Shown piece after piece: positions 1 to 11,238 of a DNA stretch of 64,000 nucleotides (position 1 is the first letter of the stretch; each line of letters begins with the position of its first letter). The DNA lies in the NCBI RefSeq assembly GCF_001540865.1, contig NC_033632.1, forward strand, positions 6,239,228-6,303,227. Reading direction: 5' to 3'. Under the pieces are notes generated by a model, which saw only the letters and a program-made list of their open reading frames with translations, did not search any database and was not told the DNA's origin. The translations under genes were made by a program, and so were the position numbers. This DNA is from Ananas comosus (lineage: Eukaryota; Streptophyta; Magnoliopsida; Poales; Bromeliaceae).

Positions 1-1140
1 GATATCCACCGCATACAAACTGCGGCGATACAAACAAACTACAGCTCTTAAAGCTAAATCTGTTACTTTTCAGAAAATGACAGTGTAGAATCTAAATATT
101 TTCTCCTAAATCAAGTACAAGTCCAACATATATAATTTATTTAAACCAATAACTAAGCTCCAAATTCAGGTTTCAAAGAACATGTAAATCCACGAATTTG
201 AGCTATAGGACATGATATACAAAACCTAATAAGATATGCTGTCAACTGCGGCTTAGGAGGAAATCCGAAAATTCCGGTAACATCAACCCACCTCGAAAAG
301 CTAATCCAACGACAGCGAGAAGTCGGAATGAGAGGAAAACACGCGCTCGCCCGGCCTCCAACGGCGCTACCACGATGCATGCACGATCAAACGGCCCTCC
401 GAACGATGGCGAAAATCTCCCGAGCTCGAGTCGCGCTCTATACCATGCACACGATCAAATTAGAGAGAAAATGAGAAGCTCTCAGCTAATTAAGTTGATA
501 AGGATATGGAAGCTTAGGTGGCAATCTTATCCAACATAATGACTATAATACTCCTCGCCAACTCAATAAAGACTACCATATCCTCTATCAACTCAAATGG
601 CTTATCAACCCGCAAGCTCGCACACAGGGTACCGGTACTAGCCCGATGCCGTACCGGCACTCAGCATCAAATTGGCGCAACCCGAGAGCAGTCTGTTTGG
701 AATTACACTAGGGTACTAGTACTCAACACTGAAAACCTGCACTTTGCAGATTCCAATGTTAAAACTCTGATCTCGCATCGCACTGAGTCTGTTTTGCGTC
801 TATTTCGCGCCAAAACGACTCTGACTTGTCCCGACACTCTCCAGATGTGTCGACAAGCCTTAGATGCTGAAATCTCGCAGGCAACCCAAAAACTAATGAT
901 ACTACATAAACTCTTCTAGGTGTATATATATATCTCATTAGAAATGAGGCGGTGCTAGAGTATGTGTCTATTCTACCTACCTTTTTAGAGATCTCGAAGA
1001 GCAACTTCATTCTCATGCTATGATATTAGGCTACCTATCACATTACGAGGTCTTTTTTAAGATGATATTGATGACATACCAATCGTTGGAATTGGCTGTG
1101 GTCATGGATGCAGATTGATGTAGGCGTAGTTGTGTGTGTG
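1..1140. other. Unassigned sequence, possible old LTR fragment
   Basis: No supported gene. Open frames here are short and carry no recognisable domain. About 590-900 is moderately GC-rich with several ACCGGY words and a phrase (about 737-755) resembling one in the gypsy LTR near 13015-13035, so part of this stretch may be a decayed LTR. That link is an inference from short word similarity. Confidence 0.3.
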
Positions 1141-1172
1141 TGTGTATGTATATATATATATATATATATATA
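1131..1172. repeat. (TG)n(TA)n microsatellite
   Basis: A run of TG dinucleotides passes directly into TA dinucleotides. It lies at the left edge of an AT-rich segment that ends in another (TA)n run near 1660. Confidence 0.9.
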
Positions 1173-1660
1173 GGAGCAATTGCTTATTTTGACTTTTTAA
1201 TTTATCCCTCATAGAAGGCGAATATTGAAAATATCTTTTTTACGTTCCGACCTATTTCTAATATATCCTTAGAGTTAAAATCTATTAATAAACTCTATTA
1301 TCTCTGTGAAATTACTATTTTGCCCGTTCAACTATATCCTTCTACCATCACCGATTTTTTTTATTTGCCCTTAAGTTAGGGGCACAAAAAGTATTTTGCT
1401 TTTTTATCTTTTCAAATATACTCTTCTACCATTATCAATATTTCTTGTTTGTCCTTAAGTTAAGGGCAAAAATGGTATTTTAATTTTTTTTAACTATGGT
1501 AGATATTTAACTTACGTTTAACCCAAATTAACTTAACGGGTCGTAATTGAATGGGTATTTTGGAAGTACGGAGAAATATATGAGGGATAAATTGGAAAGA
1601 AAAAAAAAGTAGGAGTAAATGAGATATTTTCGAAATTTTGAGGGGCATGTAGATATTTTC
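1173..1660. mobile_element. Candidate MITE, AT-rich, between two (TA)n runs
   Basis: The segment is bounded on both sides by (TA)n microsatellites and has no coding potential. The phrase 'atttatccctcat' near the left edge recurs in inverted form near the right edge ('atgagggataaat' about 1579-1591), suggesting inverted-repeat structure. No clear target duplication was resolved because the flanks are themselves TA repeats. Confidence 0.4.
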
Positions 1661-1689
1661 TATATATATATATATATATATATATAGAA

Positions 1690-1732
<43 letters not shown>

Positions 1733-1735
1733 AGA
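1661..1735. repeat. (TA)n(GA)n composite microsatellite
   Basis: A TA run is followed at once by a long GA run. This composite recurs many times in the window beside MITE tips. Confidence 0.95.
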
Positions 1736-1738
1736 ATC

Positions 1739-1952
1739 CGGCTACTATGTTATCAATAGCACAGAGTGCTTAGTGCTATTAAGTTTTTCGCCGTTAGATC
1801 TACCCCTTTAATCATTTTCACCCATTATATTATACTATTCAATCAGCCATCCACTCAACCCTAAGAGACCACTACCATCCTAGCTGCACATCCTTTCATC
1901 CAAAAGCCGAAAACCTAATAGCACTAAGACTTGGTGCTCTAAACAGTATTCT

Positions 1953-1955
<3 letters not shown>
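1739..1955. mobile_element. Short hairpin-tip MITE
   Basis: The left tip reads GGCTACTATGTTATC, then AATAGCAC (1755-1762), a spacer, and its complement GTGCTATT (1773-1780). The right end carries AATAGCAC again at 1917-1924, with a partial complementary arm at 1934-1940. The element lies between microsatellites and is non-coding. It belongs to the short class of the family described in the findings. Confidence 0.75.

Positions 1956-1956
<1 letters not shown>

Positions 1957-2023
<67 letters not shown>
1957..2023. repeat. (TA)n(GA)n microsatellite running into a gap
   Basis: A TA run followed by a GA run stops at the N gap. The gap was probably caused by this simple sequence. Confidence 0.95.
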
Positions 2024-2552
2024 NNNNNNNNNNNNNNNNNNNNNNNNNNNNNNNNNNNNNNNNNNNNNNNNNNNNNNNNNNNNNNNNNNNNNNNNNNNNN
2101 NNNNNNNNNNNNNNNNNNNNNNNNNNNNNNNNNNNNNNNNNNNNNNNNNNNNNNNNNNNNNNNNNNNNNNNNNNNNNNNNNNNNNNNNNNNNNNNNNNNN
2201 NNNNNNNNNNNNNNNNNNNNNNNNNNNNNNNNNNNNNNNNNNNNNNNNNNNNNNNNNNNNNNNNNNNNNNNNNNNNNNNNNNNNNNNNNNNNNNNNNNNN
2301 NNNNNNNNNNNNNNNNNNNNNNNNNNNNNNNNNNNNNNNNNNNNNNNNNNNNNNNNNNNNNNNNNNNNNNNNNNNNNNNNNNNNNNNNNNNNNNNNNNNN
2401 NNNNNNNNNNNNNNNNNNNNNNNNNNNNNNNNNNNNNNNNNNNNNNNNNNNNNNNNNNNNNNNNNNNNNNNNNNNNNNNNNNNNNNNNNNNNNNNNNNNN
2501 NNNNNNNNNNNNNNNNNNNNNNNNNNNNNNNNNNNNNNNNNNNNNNNNNNNN
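2024..2552. other. Assembly gap (529 N)
   Basis: Continuous Ns. Open frames crossing it consist of X residues and are not genes. Confidence 1.
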
Positions 2553-2925
2553 GAGGGCTGCAGAGAACGGGTCGCGCTCGCGCGGGGAGGGTCGCGCGGT
2601 TGGGGGGTGGTGGTAGGGGGCGGGCTGCAGAGATGGGGTCTGGCGTGGTTGGGGGGGGAGGGCGGGGGGAAGGGAGGAGGTGCTTTCCGGCGTCTCCAGC
2701 AGTGCTCAAAGATACAGAGGAGCTCCACGATTCCACAGGAGAGAGAAAGGGAGAGAGATTGGGGGAGAAGAGAAGAGGTGAAGCATTCACTGTAGAGGGA
2801 GGGAGATAGCCTGGGAAGAAGAAGAGAGAAAAGGAAGAAAGAGAAAGAGAAAAGGCAAAAAGAAAAGACAAAAAAAGAGGAGAGAGAAGAAGTCCATTAA
2901 ATCTAACCCATCTAACTATGGGTTC
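2553..2925. other. G- and GA-rich low-complexity DNA
   Basis: Strongly purine-skewed sequence with long G runs (2590-2680) and GA/AAG runs (2740-2900) at the right side of the gap. The arginine/glutamate-rich and proline/serine-rich open frames read across it on both strands follow from the composition. No gene is supported. Confidence 0.7.
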
Positions 2926-2929
2926 TCCT

Positions 2930-3036
2930 TTTAAAAGGCCACTCAATCTCAGCCATCCATCTATTTAGATGGATGGTGGATGCTTTAATAGCACAGGGGC
3001 TGCTGTGCTCTTAAGAGCACAGGGGCTGCTGTGCCT
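2930..3036. mobile_element. Right end of a short hairpin-tip MITE
   Basis: The sequence AGCACAGGGGCTGCTGTGC occurs twice (about 2990-3008 and 3016-3033), separated by a short palindromic link. Each copy is itself a hairpin (AGCACAG/CTGTGCT type). This matches the variable-stem tip of the short MITEs. The left end would lie in or beyond the gap. Confidence 0.5.
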
Positions 3037-3037
3037 A

Positions 3038-3096
<59 letters not shown>
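3037..3096. repeat. (TC)n(TA)n microsatellite
   Basis: A TC run is followed directly by a TA run, between two MITE ends. Confidence 0.95.
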
Positions 3097-3100
<4 letters not shown>

Positions 3101-3338
3101 TGAGATAGAATACTCTCAAAAGCACGAACCCCTTGGTGCCTTTGAGTTTCTAGCCCTTGGATCCACTCCTTGATTACTAATAACCTTTGGATCAAACATT
3201 ATTCCACCTACCACCACCTACCACCATCATCTCAACCCTACATCTCTCCATCCAAATGAACCAAAAACTGCAAAAGCACCAAACCCCTGTTGCTTTTGAA
3301 TCCCCTTGGGCTTTGATAGTAGTCACTCAACTAACTAT
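3097..3338. mobile_element. Short hairpin-tip MITE, CTCAAAAGCACC type
   Basis: The left tip has CTCAAAAGCAC, a spacer and a GGTGCCTTTGAG-like arm. The right end repeats the AAAGCACC theme in inverted form. The body has the phrases seen on the opposite strand at 26450-26800 and 56499-56743 (GGTAGGTGG runs, here as complement). It is flanked by TA runs. Confidence 0.7.
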
Positions 3339-3356
3339 ATATATATATATATATTA

Positions 3357-3640
3357 TAGAATTGAGCTCCTATGGCTAAAAGTATCAAGCTCATTATGTT
3401 TGTAAGTTTTCGGCTATTGATTAAGGATGTGCGGTTTAGAATAGGCCCCTAAGTGTAGTGGTGGGTTGGTTGAATAGTAACGATCTGACATTGGTTTTGG
3501 GTAAAATATCAAAGCGTAGATCTAACGGGTAAAAATATTTACAAGCACCAAGAATACTAGGTGCTTTACAAGACAAAGCGGACTCTCTCTCTCTTCTCTG
3601 GGCCGATCTCCCTGCTCTCACTCTCTCGCCTCTCTCTCTC
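3357..3640. mobile_element. Short hairpin-tip MITE
   Basis: The element starts GAGCTCCTATGGCTAAAAG and contains the family phrase for 'gttggttgaatagtaa' near 3465-3480. Near the right end AAGCACCAAGAATACTAGGTGCTT forms a hairpin (about 3543-3566). A TC/TA microsatellite follows. Confidence 0.55.
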
Positions 3641-4412
3641 TCTCTATATATATATAGATATAACAATTATATATATATAACATATATATATCATATATAC
3701 ATAGTAACATATATAACAATATATAATTACATATCATACAATATATAAATATATACATTATATGACATATATACATATATACACGATATATTATACATAT
3801 AGATAGATATACATATATAGCATACTACATATTATACATAATATATACATATAAGTAATACATATATACATATATATACATATATATACATATAGACATT
3901 ATAAAACATATACATACATAACATACCATATACATAACATACATATACATATCATATACATATACATACATATAATACAATACATATACATAAATAAAAT
4001 TATCATATACAAATACATACATATATCATACACATAACATCATACATACATAAGGATACATATATCATATACATCATATACCCATACATATACATACATA
4101 TACATATACAATATCATTATACATTACATATACATAACATATCATATACACATATCATATACAGACATAACATACATATACATATTACAATAACGATCAT
4201 ACATATAACATTACATATACTAATTAGTTACATAATATATATAATACAGTATATATTAATATACAATATAATAATATATCATACAAGACATATAACTTAC
4301 ATATACATATATAATACATATATATAATAATATAACAATACATATATAATATATACAATATATATACATATACATATACATATATATATATATATACATT
4401 ACATATATATAC

Positions 4413-4444
<32 letters not shown>

Positions 4445-4785
4445 ATATATATATAGCATGATACAAATATTATCAATATTTAGTAATATTTATAATTATA
4501 TACAATACCATAATATACATAATATATATATCATATCATTAGATACAATATATATATACATATACATATATATAATAATATATATATATATTATATACAT
4601 ATATACATAATATTTTTAGAATATATATATATAATATATATAATAGTATAGCATATAGTATACATAAAAAAAAAAATATATACATATATATACATATATA
4701 TTAACATATATATTAGCATATATATACCATATATAACATTATATACATATAATATATCTTATATAAATTAGTATATATATACAAG
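3640..4785. repeat. TA/CATA-rich satellite-like low-complexity block
   Basis: More than 1.1 kb made almost only of TATA, ACATA and CATATA words with hardly any G. No fixed monomer length is obvious by eye. Tyr/Ile/Met-rich open frames on the minus strand here are products of the repeat and are not proteins. Confidence 0.85.
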
Positions 4786-5322
4786 ATTTTTGCTAGATGA
4801 TTTACTATCGTATAAACGGTATCATTTTATCTAACCGATTTGTTTTCGATAACAGCTTCCAAATGACTATCGTCCTCCGTTGACATATCTATATCACTTG
4901 AAGTGTTTAGAAATCAAATTTCAAAATCTTTCAATATTATTTGCCTAATTCAAAGGTTCAAAATTTTTAATCTTTAATGCGATAATGCAGCTTTCGTCGT
5001 TAACGGCGTAAAGATAATCCAAATCAATGAAATTTCTTGTTAGAAAACTTTAAACAATTTATAATAAGATCTATACTCTTTCTGATCTTGATTACAAGAC
5101 CCTATCATCATTTTTTAAAGAGTATTATTTCAGCCATATCAATTTACTGTTCACTTGATGATAAAAGAACAATACGAAAAGTGCGTGAAAATTTGATTTT
5201 TAGGGTAGTTTTAAATGGTTAGATCCATATTTAATGAGCCGCATTCGTCAATTTGGAAGCTCTATCACAAAAATAAATCGTAGTAACCGGCCCGCTACTA
5301 CCGATAGAATCTAGTTCAACTC
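4785..5322. mobile_element. Long palindromic MITE (diverged copy)
   Basis: The left arm includes TTTGTTTTCGATAACAGCTTCC, and the right arm the inverted phrase with 'tttggaagctctatca' and 'aacc ggcccgctactacc'. The length of about 540 bp and the arm order match the other long MITEs. Tips are more diverged than in the copies at 21087 and 29085. Confidence 0.6.
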
Positions 5323-5361
5323 TAATATATATAAATATAGAGTAGAGAGAAAAGAAGAGAG

Positions 5362-5920
5362 AGTTGTGGCGGTGAGCTCTATGGAAGCACGGAGGCCCCG
5401 TTGCTTTCCAAGTTGTTTTTCGATGTTCGCAGCTTCGACATCGACGATCGCTCGCTTAGAGTTGATCTAAGTATTTGAAGTACCTAAGAAAAATAAGATT
5501 ATTGCGATTTTTCGAGTAAATTTGCCTTGTAACGAGCTCAAAAATCAATAATTTAAACCACGTGTGAGTCCGGTTGCAAGTTATCGGTTAGAAAGATAAT
5601 CCAAATCTACATGAAATTTTGATAGAAAAAATTCTTATATCCATAAAATAAACAAAGATTAATAACTTATCTATAAAATTTAAATGTCAATATTCATTCA
5701 TATTTGTAAGATTTTTATTTTCAGCCGGATTTTGAGGGCCACTTCGATTTCACATTATGCAATGATATCGGAAAGATCACAAAGTTTATTTCTAAGTACG
5801 ATCAAAACTCTAGATCAGTCTAACGAGGCCGAGCGTCGAATTCGAAAGTCCAAACATCGAAAACAAAGTGGAAGAGCACGAGCCCTCCGTGCTTCCAATA
5901 ACATCCTAGCCGCAACTCTA
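5362..5920. mobile_element. Long palindromic MITE with GGAAGCACGG tip
   Basis: The left tip has GGAAGCACGGAGG followed by CCCCGTTGCTTTCC. The right end has GGAAGAGCACG followed by CTCCGTGCTTCC, so both ends carry the same hairpin word. The arms then run inwards through the family phrase 'ttttcgatgttcgcagcttcg' and its complement. No coding sequence. Confidence 0.75.
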
Positions 5921-5934
5921 ATATATATAATATA

Positions 5935-6168
5935 CGCTGTAAGCTACTATGGCTCACGAAAAGCATAAAGTAGTTGAACTGCTTCCGATTTTAGCCCTTA
6001 GATCAAAGATCAATGGTTGGGATAATAGCGGTCCCGCCTAGGTTGAGTGTCCTCATTGGGTTTAATAATATTAATCCAATGGTTATAAATGATAATGGGT
6101 TGATCTAATGGCTAAAAAAAAATCGAAGAAACCACTACTTATGCTTTCTGATAGCTATAGGAGCTCTA
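5935..6168. mobile_element. Short hairpin-tip MITE
   Basis: The element starts near AGCTACTATGGCTCACG and ends TAGCTATAGGAGCTC. AAAAGCATAAAGTAGTTG on the left pairs with CTACTTATGCTTTC on the right. The body carries the phrase 'ttagatcaaagatcaatgg' and ends 'ctaatggctaaaa', as in the copy at 16011-16266. Confidence 0.6.
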
Positions 6169-6177
6169 CATAATATA

Positions 6178-8101
6178 TCATATCATAATATATCCATTAA
6201 CATTAATAGTAATCCTCAATACTTTGCCACGTGGCAGCCTCCTCCCTCACACCTTTTACTCTCATTCTTGTTCCGCCACTATTATAATGCACCTCCAATA
6301 AAGTAAATAATTTTTTTAATTTTTTAATTAAAATAAGCAATCCTTCATTACCTATTGGGGCATTTATTACCCGTCTTCTATTTTTTATCCTTACGTTACA
6401 GCCCTCCACGACCATAATAAAATTAAATTAACCTGATTTTTTATAAAATTAATCAATCCTCCACTACATATTTAAGACATTCATTTCTCTTCATTTTTAC
6501 CCATTACCTGTTACAGTCCTCCACTAAATCCTATTGAGACCTTTATTTCTGTCATTTGTTATGCCGATATAATTAAATTAAATGACAACTTCTTCATACT
6601 TTGGTGAGCTTTACTGTCTACAATTATTAGCAATTTTGGTTTTTTTTTAAAGACTATCTAAAATTGAAGTTTATTGATCGTCGTCTCCACGAAGTGTGGG
6701 CACTAATCCGACAGTTCGATCTTTAGAGGCCAAGTCACGGCTCGCGCGGCGTCGACGAGAGTCTCACCCCCTTCAAGCTCGACTATGAATTTGATCAAAT
6801 TTCTATATTGTCTCTAATTTAGTTTTCTCGATTATGATTTTTCAGAAGTTCTTTTTTTTGGTAATTTGTTTGAAACTTTTGTTGGAATAAAGAAAATAGG
6901 ATTTTATTAAAAGGTTTTTTTTTTTATCTGAAGAACATGAAATGTAAGCTATATTTTTATTATATCTCATAAGATATTAGTATATACATCTTCCTTGCTT
7001 TCTTGTAATCTAATAATTACGAACTCATGTAAATTTCAGATTGCATGTCAGTTTCTATCGGTAATAATGGTAAACTATCTGATTTTATACTCAAAGTTGA
7101 GTATTCAAAACTCAAAGTAACTCACAATTAGTTTTGAGGCCTTGTGCTGTAATTTTATCAAGAAATATTTGTACTTTATTTTCTGGGTTGCAGGCTATTT
7201 GAGTTAATTGAAAGTTACATTTGTCGTATTCAAAATCTATTTTGAAAGTCATTGCGTTTTTATTTATTTATTGTTTCCCTGTTTCCGTTCTCTACTGTCT
7301 TAAGCTAGAATAAATAGACATGAAGATCAATTACAAAATGCTATTGATTATCTATAGGCTGTGTCATTGGCTTATGAGATACTTCTTTTCTGAGAGGAAA
7401 TTGGGGAAGCTAGTCGTGATGGTTGACCTCTGGAATATTCTTCGCAGATTATCATTTCTCTTTGATGGTCACTTCTCATGTTATTTCTATTCTTTTATAT
7501 GCACAAAATATTGCTCGTTTTTTTCTCAATTTCCATTCGATTAGTAGTCATCCTTCTATTCATTATGTTTAAGGAATGAATTGGTAACTGGAAGTACACA
7601 AACAAAAATTGAATTTGAAATGCTATTCTTCTCGTTTTTTTTCTTTTTTTTTTAATGTTTGATTTTGATATGGCGAACAGCGTACTCCGAAATCGATTCA
7701 AATTAACCTGTCAGAATTGACATATGGAACGTTCATGGACATGTTCCGAGTCGATCGTTCGTAAACTGCTAAGAAAGTTCTTTGATATTTCCTCCTCAGC
7801 AATGTGCAATTCAATATTATCGAAGCGAGAGTGTTTTTTTCAAATTTTGGCAGTGGCCTCTCCTATTGTCTTTGCTTTTATCCTGTCTACTTCAAGTTTT
7901 GTATTGGCTGAAGCTACTGGCAGATAACTATATCTTTTTTGATATTTACTCTTCTAAAAATTAACTACAATGCTCTTCATTGTGAACTAAATATTTAATA
8001 CTGGCATACTATAATTTATTTACTATTTTCATATTTTTATTAATTTATAATTTTACTGTTATCATAATTACCGCCGCGCGTCGCGCGGTCCGTACACCTA
8101 G
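6178..8101 (+). mobile_element. Probable non-autonomous Helitron
   Basis: The right end has the hallmark plant Helitron terminus: a GC-rich hairpin CCGCGC-GTC-GCGCGG at 8074-8088, nine bases, then CTAG at 8098-8101 followed by T. The left end lies in a TC-starting AT stretch near 6178, shortly before TGCCACGTGGCAGCC (6225-6239), a word type common near plant Helitron 5' ends. The exact 5' base is uncertain because several A-TC sites exist. The interior has no Rep/helicase frame. Parts (6640-6860, 7180-7560) look exon/intron-like (TTGCAG, TTTTTCAG) and could be captured gene pieces, but I cannot name them. Confidence 0.65.
8074..8101 (+). other. Helitron 3'-terminal hairpin and CTAG
   Basis: A six-base-pair GC stem with a three-base loop is followed after nine bases by CTAG, then T at 8102. 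This fits the CTRR-T rule for Helitron 3' ends and fixes the right border of the element. Confidence 0.75.
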
Positions 8102-8177
8102 TATATATATATATAATAATTATATATATAGATATATAATATTATATGATTATAATATAGATATAAACTATAATATG

Positions 8178-8706
8178 TAAGGCTACTACTGCTTCTGGAA
8201 TGCACGGACTCCGTGCTCCAGGTCGTTCGATATGGCGTACTTCGAATCGTCGATCGGGCTGCCCGGTCCGTTAAATTGATCGAAGAGTATTTGAAGTATC
8301 AGAAAAAATTTTAATTTTGCGACTATCATTGCCTAATGATGCGATAGGGGCTCAAATCAACTAATTTTTAATGCCTTAGTAACGTTGCGAAGTTAAAATA
8401 ACTGGTATAGAAAATTTCAAATCACTACAAATCTTTAATTGAGAAATTCTTATACTATATAAACATGATGCAATAATCTTTGATCTATCAAATTTAATGT
8501 CATTTATCAACTGTTTTTAGATTTTTATTTCAGGCTTAACTTGACTCCCTTCTTCAGCGTAGTCAAATAATATCGGAAAATGGATAATTATTTCTATCTT
8601 CAAGTTATATCCTAGATCAAGTTTAACGAGCCGATCTGATATCAAATCCGCACAGAAAACGGCCTGGAAGCACGAAAGGCTCCGTAGTTCCAGAAGCATA
8701 GTAGCC

Positions 8707-8708
<2 letters not shown>
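8178..8708. mobile_element. Long palindromic MITE with CTGGAA tip
   Basis: The left tip carries a hairpin at 8195-8221 starting CTGGAATGCACGG and ending CCGTGCTCCAG. The right end carries the same word at 8664-8693 (CTGGAAGCACG ... GTTCCAG). The left and right arms are inverted copies through the core. The outermost bases read GGCTACTACTG and CAGAAGCATAGTAGCC. Confidence 0.8.

Positions 8709-8784
<76 letters not shown>
8709..8784. repeat. (TC)n(TA)n microsatellite
   Basis: A long TC run continues directly into a TA run at the right tip of the preceding MITE. Confidence 0.95.
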
Positions 8785-8787
<3 letters not shown>

Positions 8788-8880
8788 GAGCTTTTCGAGC
8801 CGAATATCGAGCATATATATATATATATATATTCGAGCTTTTCGAGCCGAATATCGAGCCGAACGCGAGTCGAACACGAG
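8784..8880. repeat. Direct repeat of a 29-bp unit around (TA)n
   Basis: ATTCGAGCTTTTCGAGCC plus the following 11 bases occurs at about 8784-8812 and again at about 8831-8859, separated by a TA run. Origin unknown. Confidence 0.7.
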
Positions 8881-9091
8881 TCGGCTCACTCATTTGCCAG
8901 CCCTAATATGCACCCGAAATTCGATGTAATTTATGTTCATTTTGACATAGACTGCCTTGATATTTCCTTTCATGGTATTTTATTTGGATATGGTATATTA
9001 GTTGATGGTTTCTTTAAATTAGATTTGGAGGATAGTTTGTTTGCATTTGCTTTTTCTTCTTCTTCTAATCTCTGTGATGAAACCGTTTAAA

Positions 9092-9720
9092 TGGCATGCC
9101 CGATTAGCCCATATAAGTTAAGAAAGAATGAATAGATTGGCTCGAGAAAGCCTTTTGGGATCTCTCGCCAAAGTTGACCTATTTGTGTGCGAGCCTTATC
9201 TGGCTGGGAAGGCATGTAGAAAGCCTTTTGGTAAGACTACTCGTGCCTCTCATCCTTTGGAACTAATCTAGTCAGACATTTATGGGCCAATGAATGTGAG
9301 GGCCTGATATGATGCATGCTATTTTCTCATATTCATTGATGATTATTCCCGTTATGGATATGTACATTTGCTTTCTCGCCGATCTGAAGCTAGATTGCTT
9401 CAAGCGCTTCGTTGCGGAAGCTGAGAATCAAATAAAAAGAAGTGTAAAGGCGCTTCACACTGACCGAGATCGTGAGCTTGTTTGATCAGTTCAAGACTTA
9501 TTGTGAACGAAAGGGCATTAGTAGACAGCTCACTATTCCTGGTACTCCGCAACAAAATGGTGTCGTAGAGCAAAGAAACCATACTATATTAGACATGGTT
9601 AGGTCGATGATGGCGCAAGCGCATCTTCCCATAAATTTTTGGGGAGATGCACTTTTGACTGTAGTCTACACCCTTAATCGAGTCCCTAGCAAATCAGTGC
9701 CTTCTATACCCCATATGAGT
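9092..9720 (+). pseudogene. Copia integrase part
   Basis: The GAG-pre-integrase zinc finger (WHxRLxH...CxxC type, here WHARLAH with downstream CEPYLAGKAC) and the integrase core are readable across three frames. The frame switches near 9400 (CFKRFVAEAENQIKRSVKAL) and again near 9480 (FDQFKTYCERKGISRQLTIP). A HTDR stretch and an NGVVEQRN stretch mark the second Asp and the Glu of the D,D,E triad. Confidence 0.85.
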
Positions 9721-10229
9721 TGTGGTGTGGTAGAAAGCCGAATTTACACTACTTACGCCTTTGGGGTTCGGATGGATATGTTCACAACTCCTCACATAAA
9801 TTTGAAAAACTTGGCCCTAGAGCAAGCAAGCATGTGTTCATCAGGTACCTAGAAAATTCGAAGGGTTGTGTGATATATGGTGAACACCCAGATGGTGGTA
9901 TGACCGAGATTGAGTCTCGTGATGTGGAATTTCTAGAAGAGGAATTTTCAAACATTGGTGAAATGCGAAGAGACGTCGAATTATATGAGTTACAGGACGA
10001 CGCTACCCCATCTGCTATTGAGGGTGATCGATCACTTCCCAAAGTCGCTAAAGAAAATGGTAGCGATCCTCCGGCTAGTAGGAGTGCTTCCTTGAATAAG
10101 AGCATACCATTGGAAGTCGGCAGTTCAGACTCTCCATTGCATAGAAGTGAATGTGGATATATTCCCCGTCGACATTTTGAGATCGAAGGGAATATTTTGT
10201 GCACTCCGCTCACTAATGATGAACCTGTT

Positions 10230-10976
10230 TCTTATAAAGAAGCACTACAGACGTCAGCTTGCAGTGAGTGGATGGCTGCTATGAAAGATGAGATGGACTC
10301 CATGAGCAAGAACCAAGTATGCGAGTTGGTTGACCTTCCGCCCGGGCGCAAATCTATTGGAAATAAATGGGTCTTAAAAATTAAGCGCAAGGCGGATGGA
10401 TCAATCAATAAATACAAGGCTCGGCTCGTGGCTGAGGGCTACATTCAGAGGCAAGGGGTAGATTACAACGAGACGTTTGCTCTTGTTATGCTATTTGTTT
10501 CTATACATTTGATTCTAGCCTAAGTGGCACACCTAGATTTGGAATTGTTCCAAATGGATGTCAAGACAACCTTTCTCAATGGAGGATTAGTGAAGGAGAT
10601 CTACATGGACCAACCTGAGGGTTTTGTACTCTTAGGTCAAGAAGATAAGGTTTGTCGTCTTAAAAGATCCATTTATGGTCTCACACAATCGTTGAGACAG
10701 TGGTATTTCAGGTTTCATGAAGCCATCACGTCTATCGGTATGTCCATAATAGAGGAGGACCACTGTGTATATGTTAAGAAGACAGAGAAAGAAATTTTGT
10801 TCCTCTCCCTATACGTCGACGACATACTATTGGCTGAAAATGACATGGAGTTAATCAATACCGTTAAGCAGTGGTTGTCTCTCAACTTTGAAATGAAAGA
10901 CATGGGTGAGGCGAGCTACGTGCTCGGAGTGAAGGTCATCCGTGATCGCTCTACAAGGTTTCTTAATTTGTCTTAA
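10230..10976 (+). pseudogene. Copia reverse transcriptase part
   Basis: The RT starts about WMAAMKDEMDSM, passes NKWVLKIKRKADGSINKYKARLVAEGY, and is interrupted by TAA at 10521-10523. It continues FQMDVKTTFLNGGLVKEIYM and LYVDDILLAEND. The catalytic YVDD is intact although the frame is not. A stop near 10974 ends the readable part before the RNase H segment. Confidence 0.88.
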
Positions 10977-11238
10977 AAATCTTATATTAAAAAAGTTCTA
11001 GAGCATTTTAGGATGCATTATTGTAAACCCGTTGACACTTCAGTGGAGAAGAATCACACTCTGAGTCTTGATTAGTGCCCTAAAACGAATAAAGAAAAGG
11101 AGCAAATGAGTAGGGTTTCTAATGCGAGTGCAATTGGCAGCTTGATGTACGCTATGATGTGTACTCGACCTGACATTTTGCATCGCTATTGGTTTGGTAA
11201 GTCATTACCAGAGCAACTCAGGACCCATTCATTGGTAA

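Noticed and set aside
518..1016. Overlapping frames on both strands (133 and 85 codons)
   Set aside because: No family resemblance, no splice context, and composition like the surrounding repeats.
1880..2946. Two minus-strand frames of 282 and 331 codons across the gap
   Set aside because: Most residues are translated Ns. The rest is GA/TA microsatellite and low-complexity sequence.
3825..4466. Tyr/Ile/Met-rich minus-strand frames
   Set aside because: They are direct translations of the TA/CATA repeat block and have no domain.
10715..10903. Minus-strand frame inside the copia RT
   Set aside because: It is a shadow of the plus-strand RT sequence.
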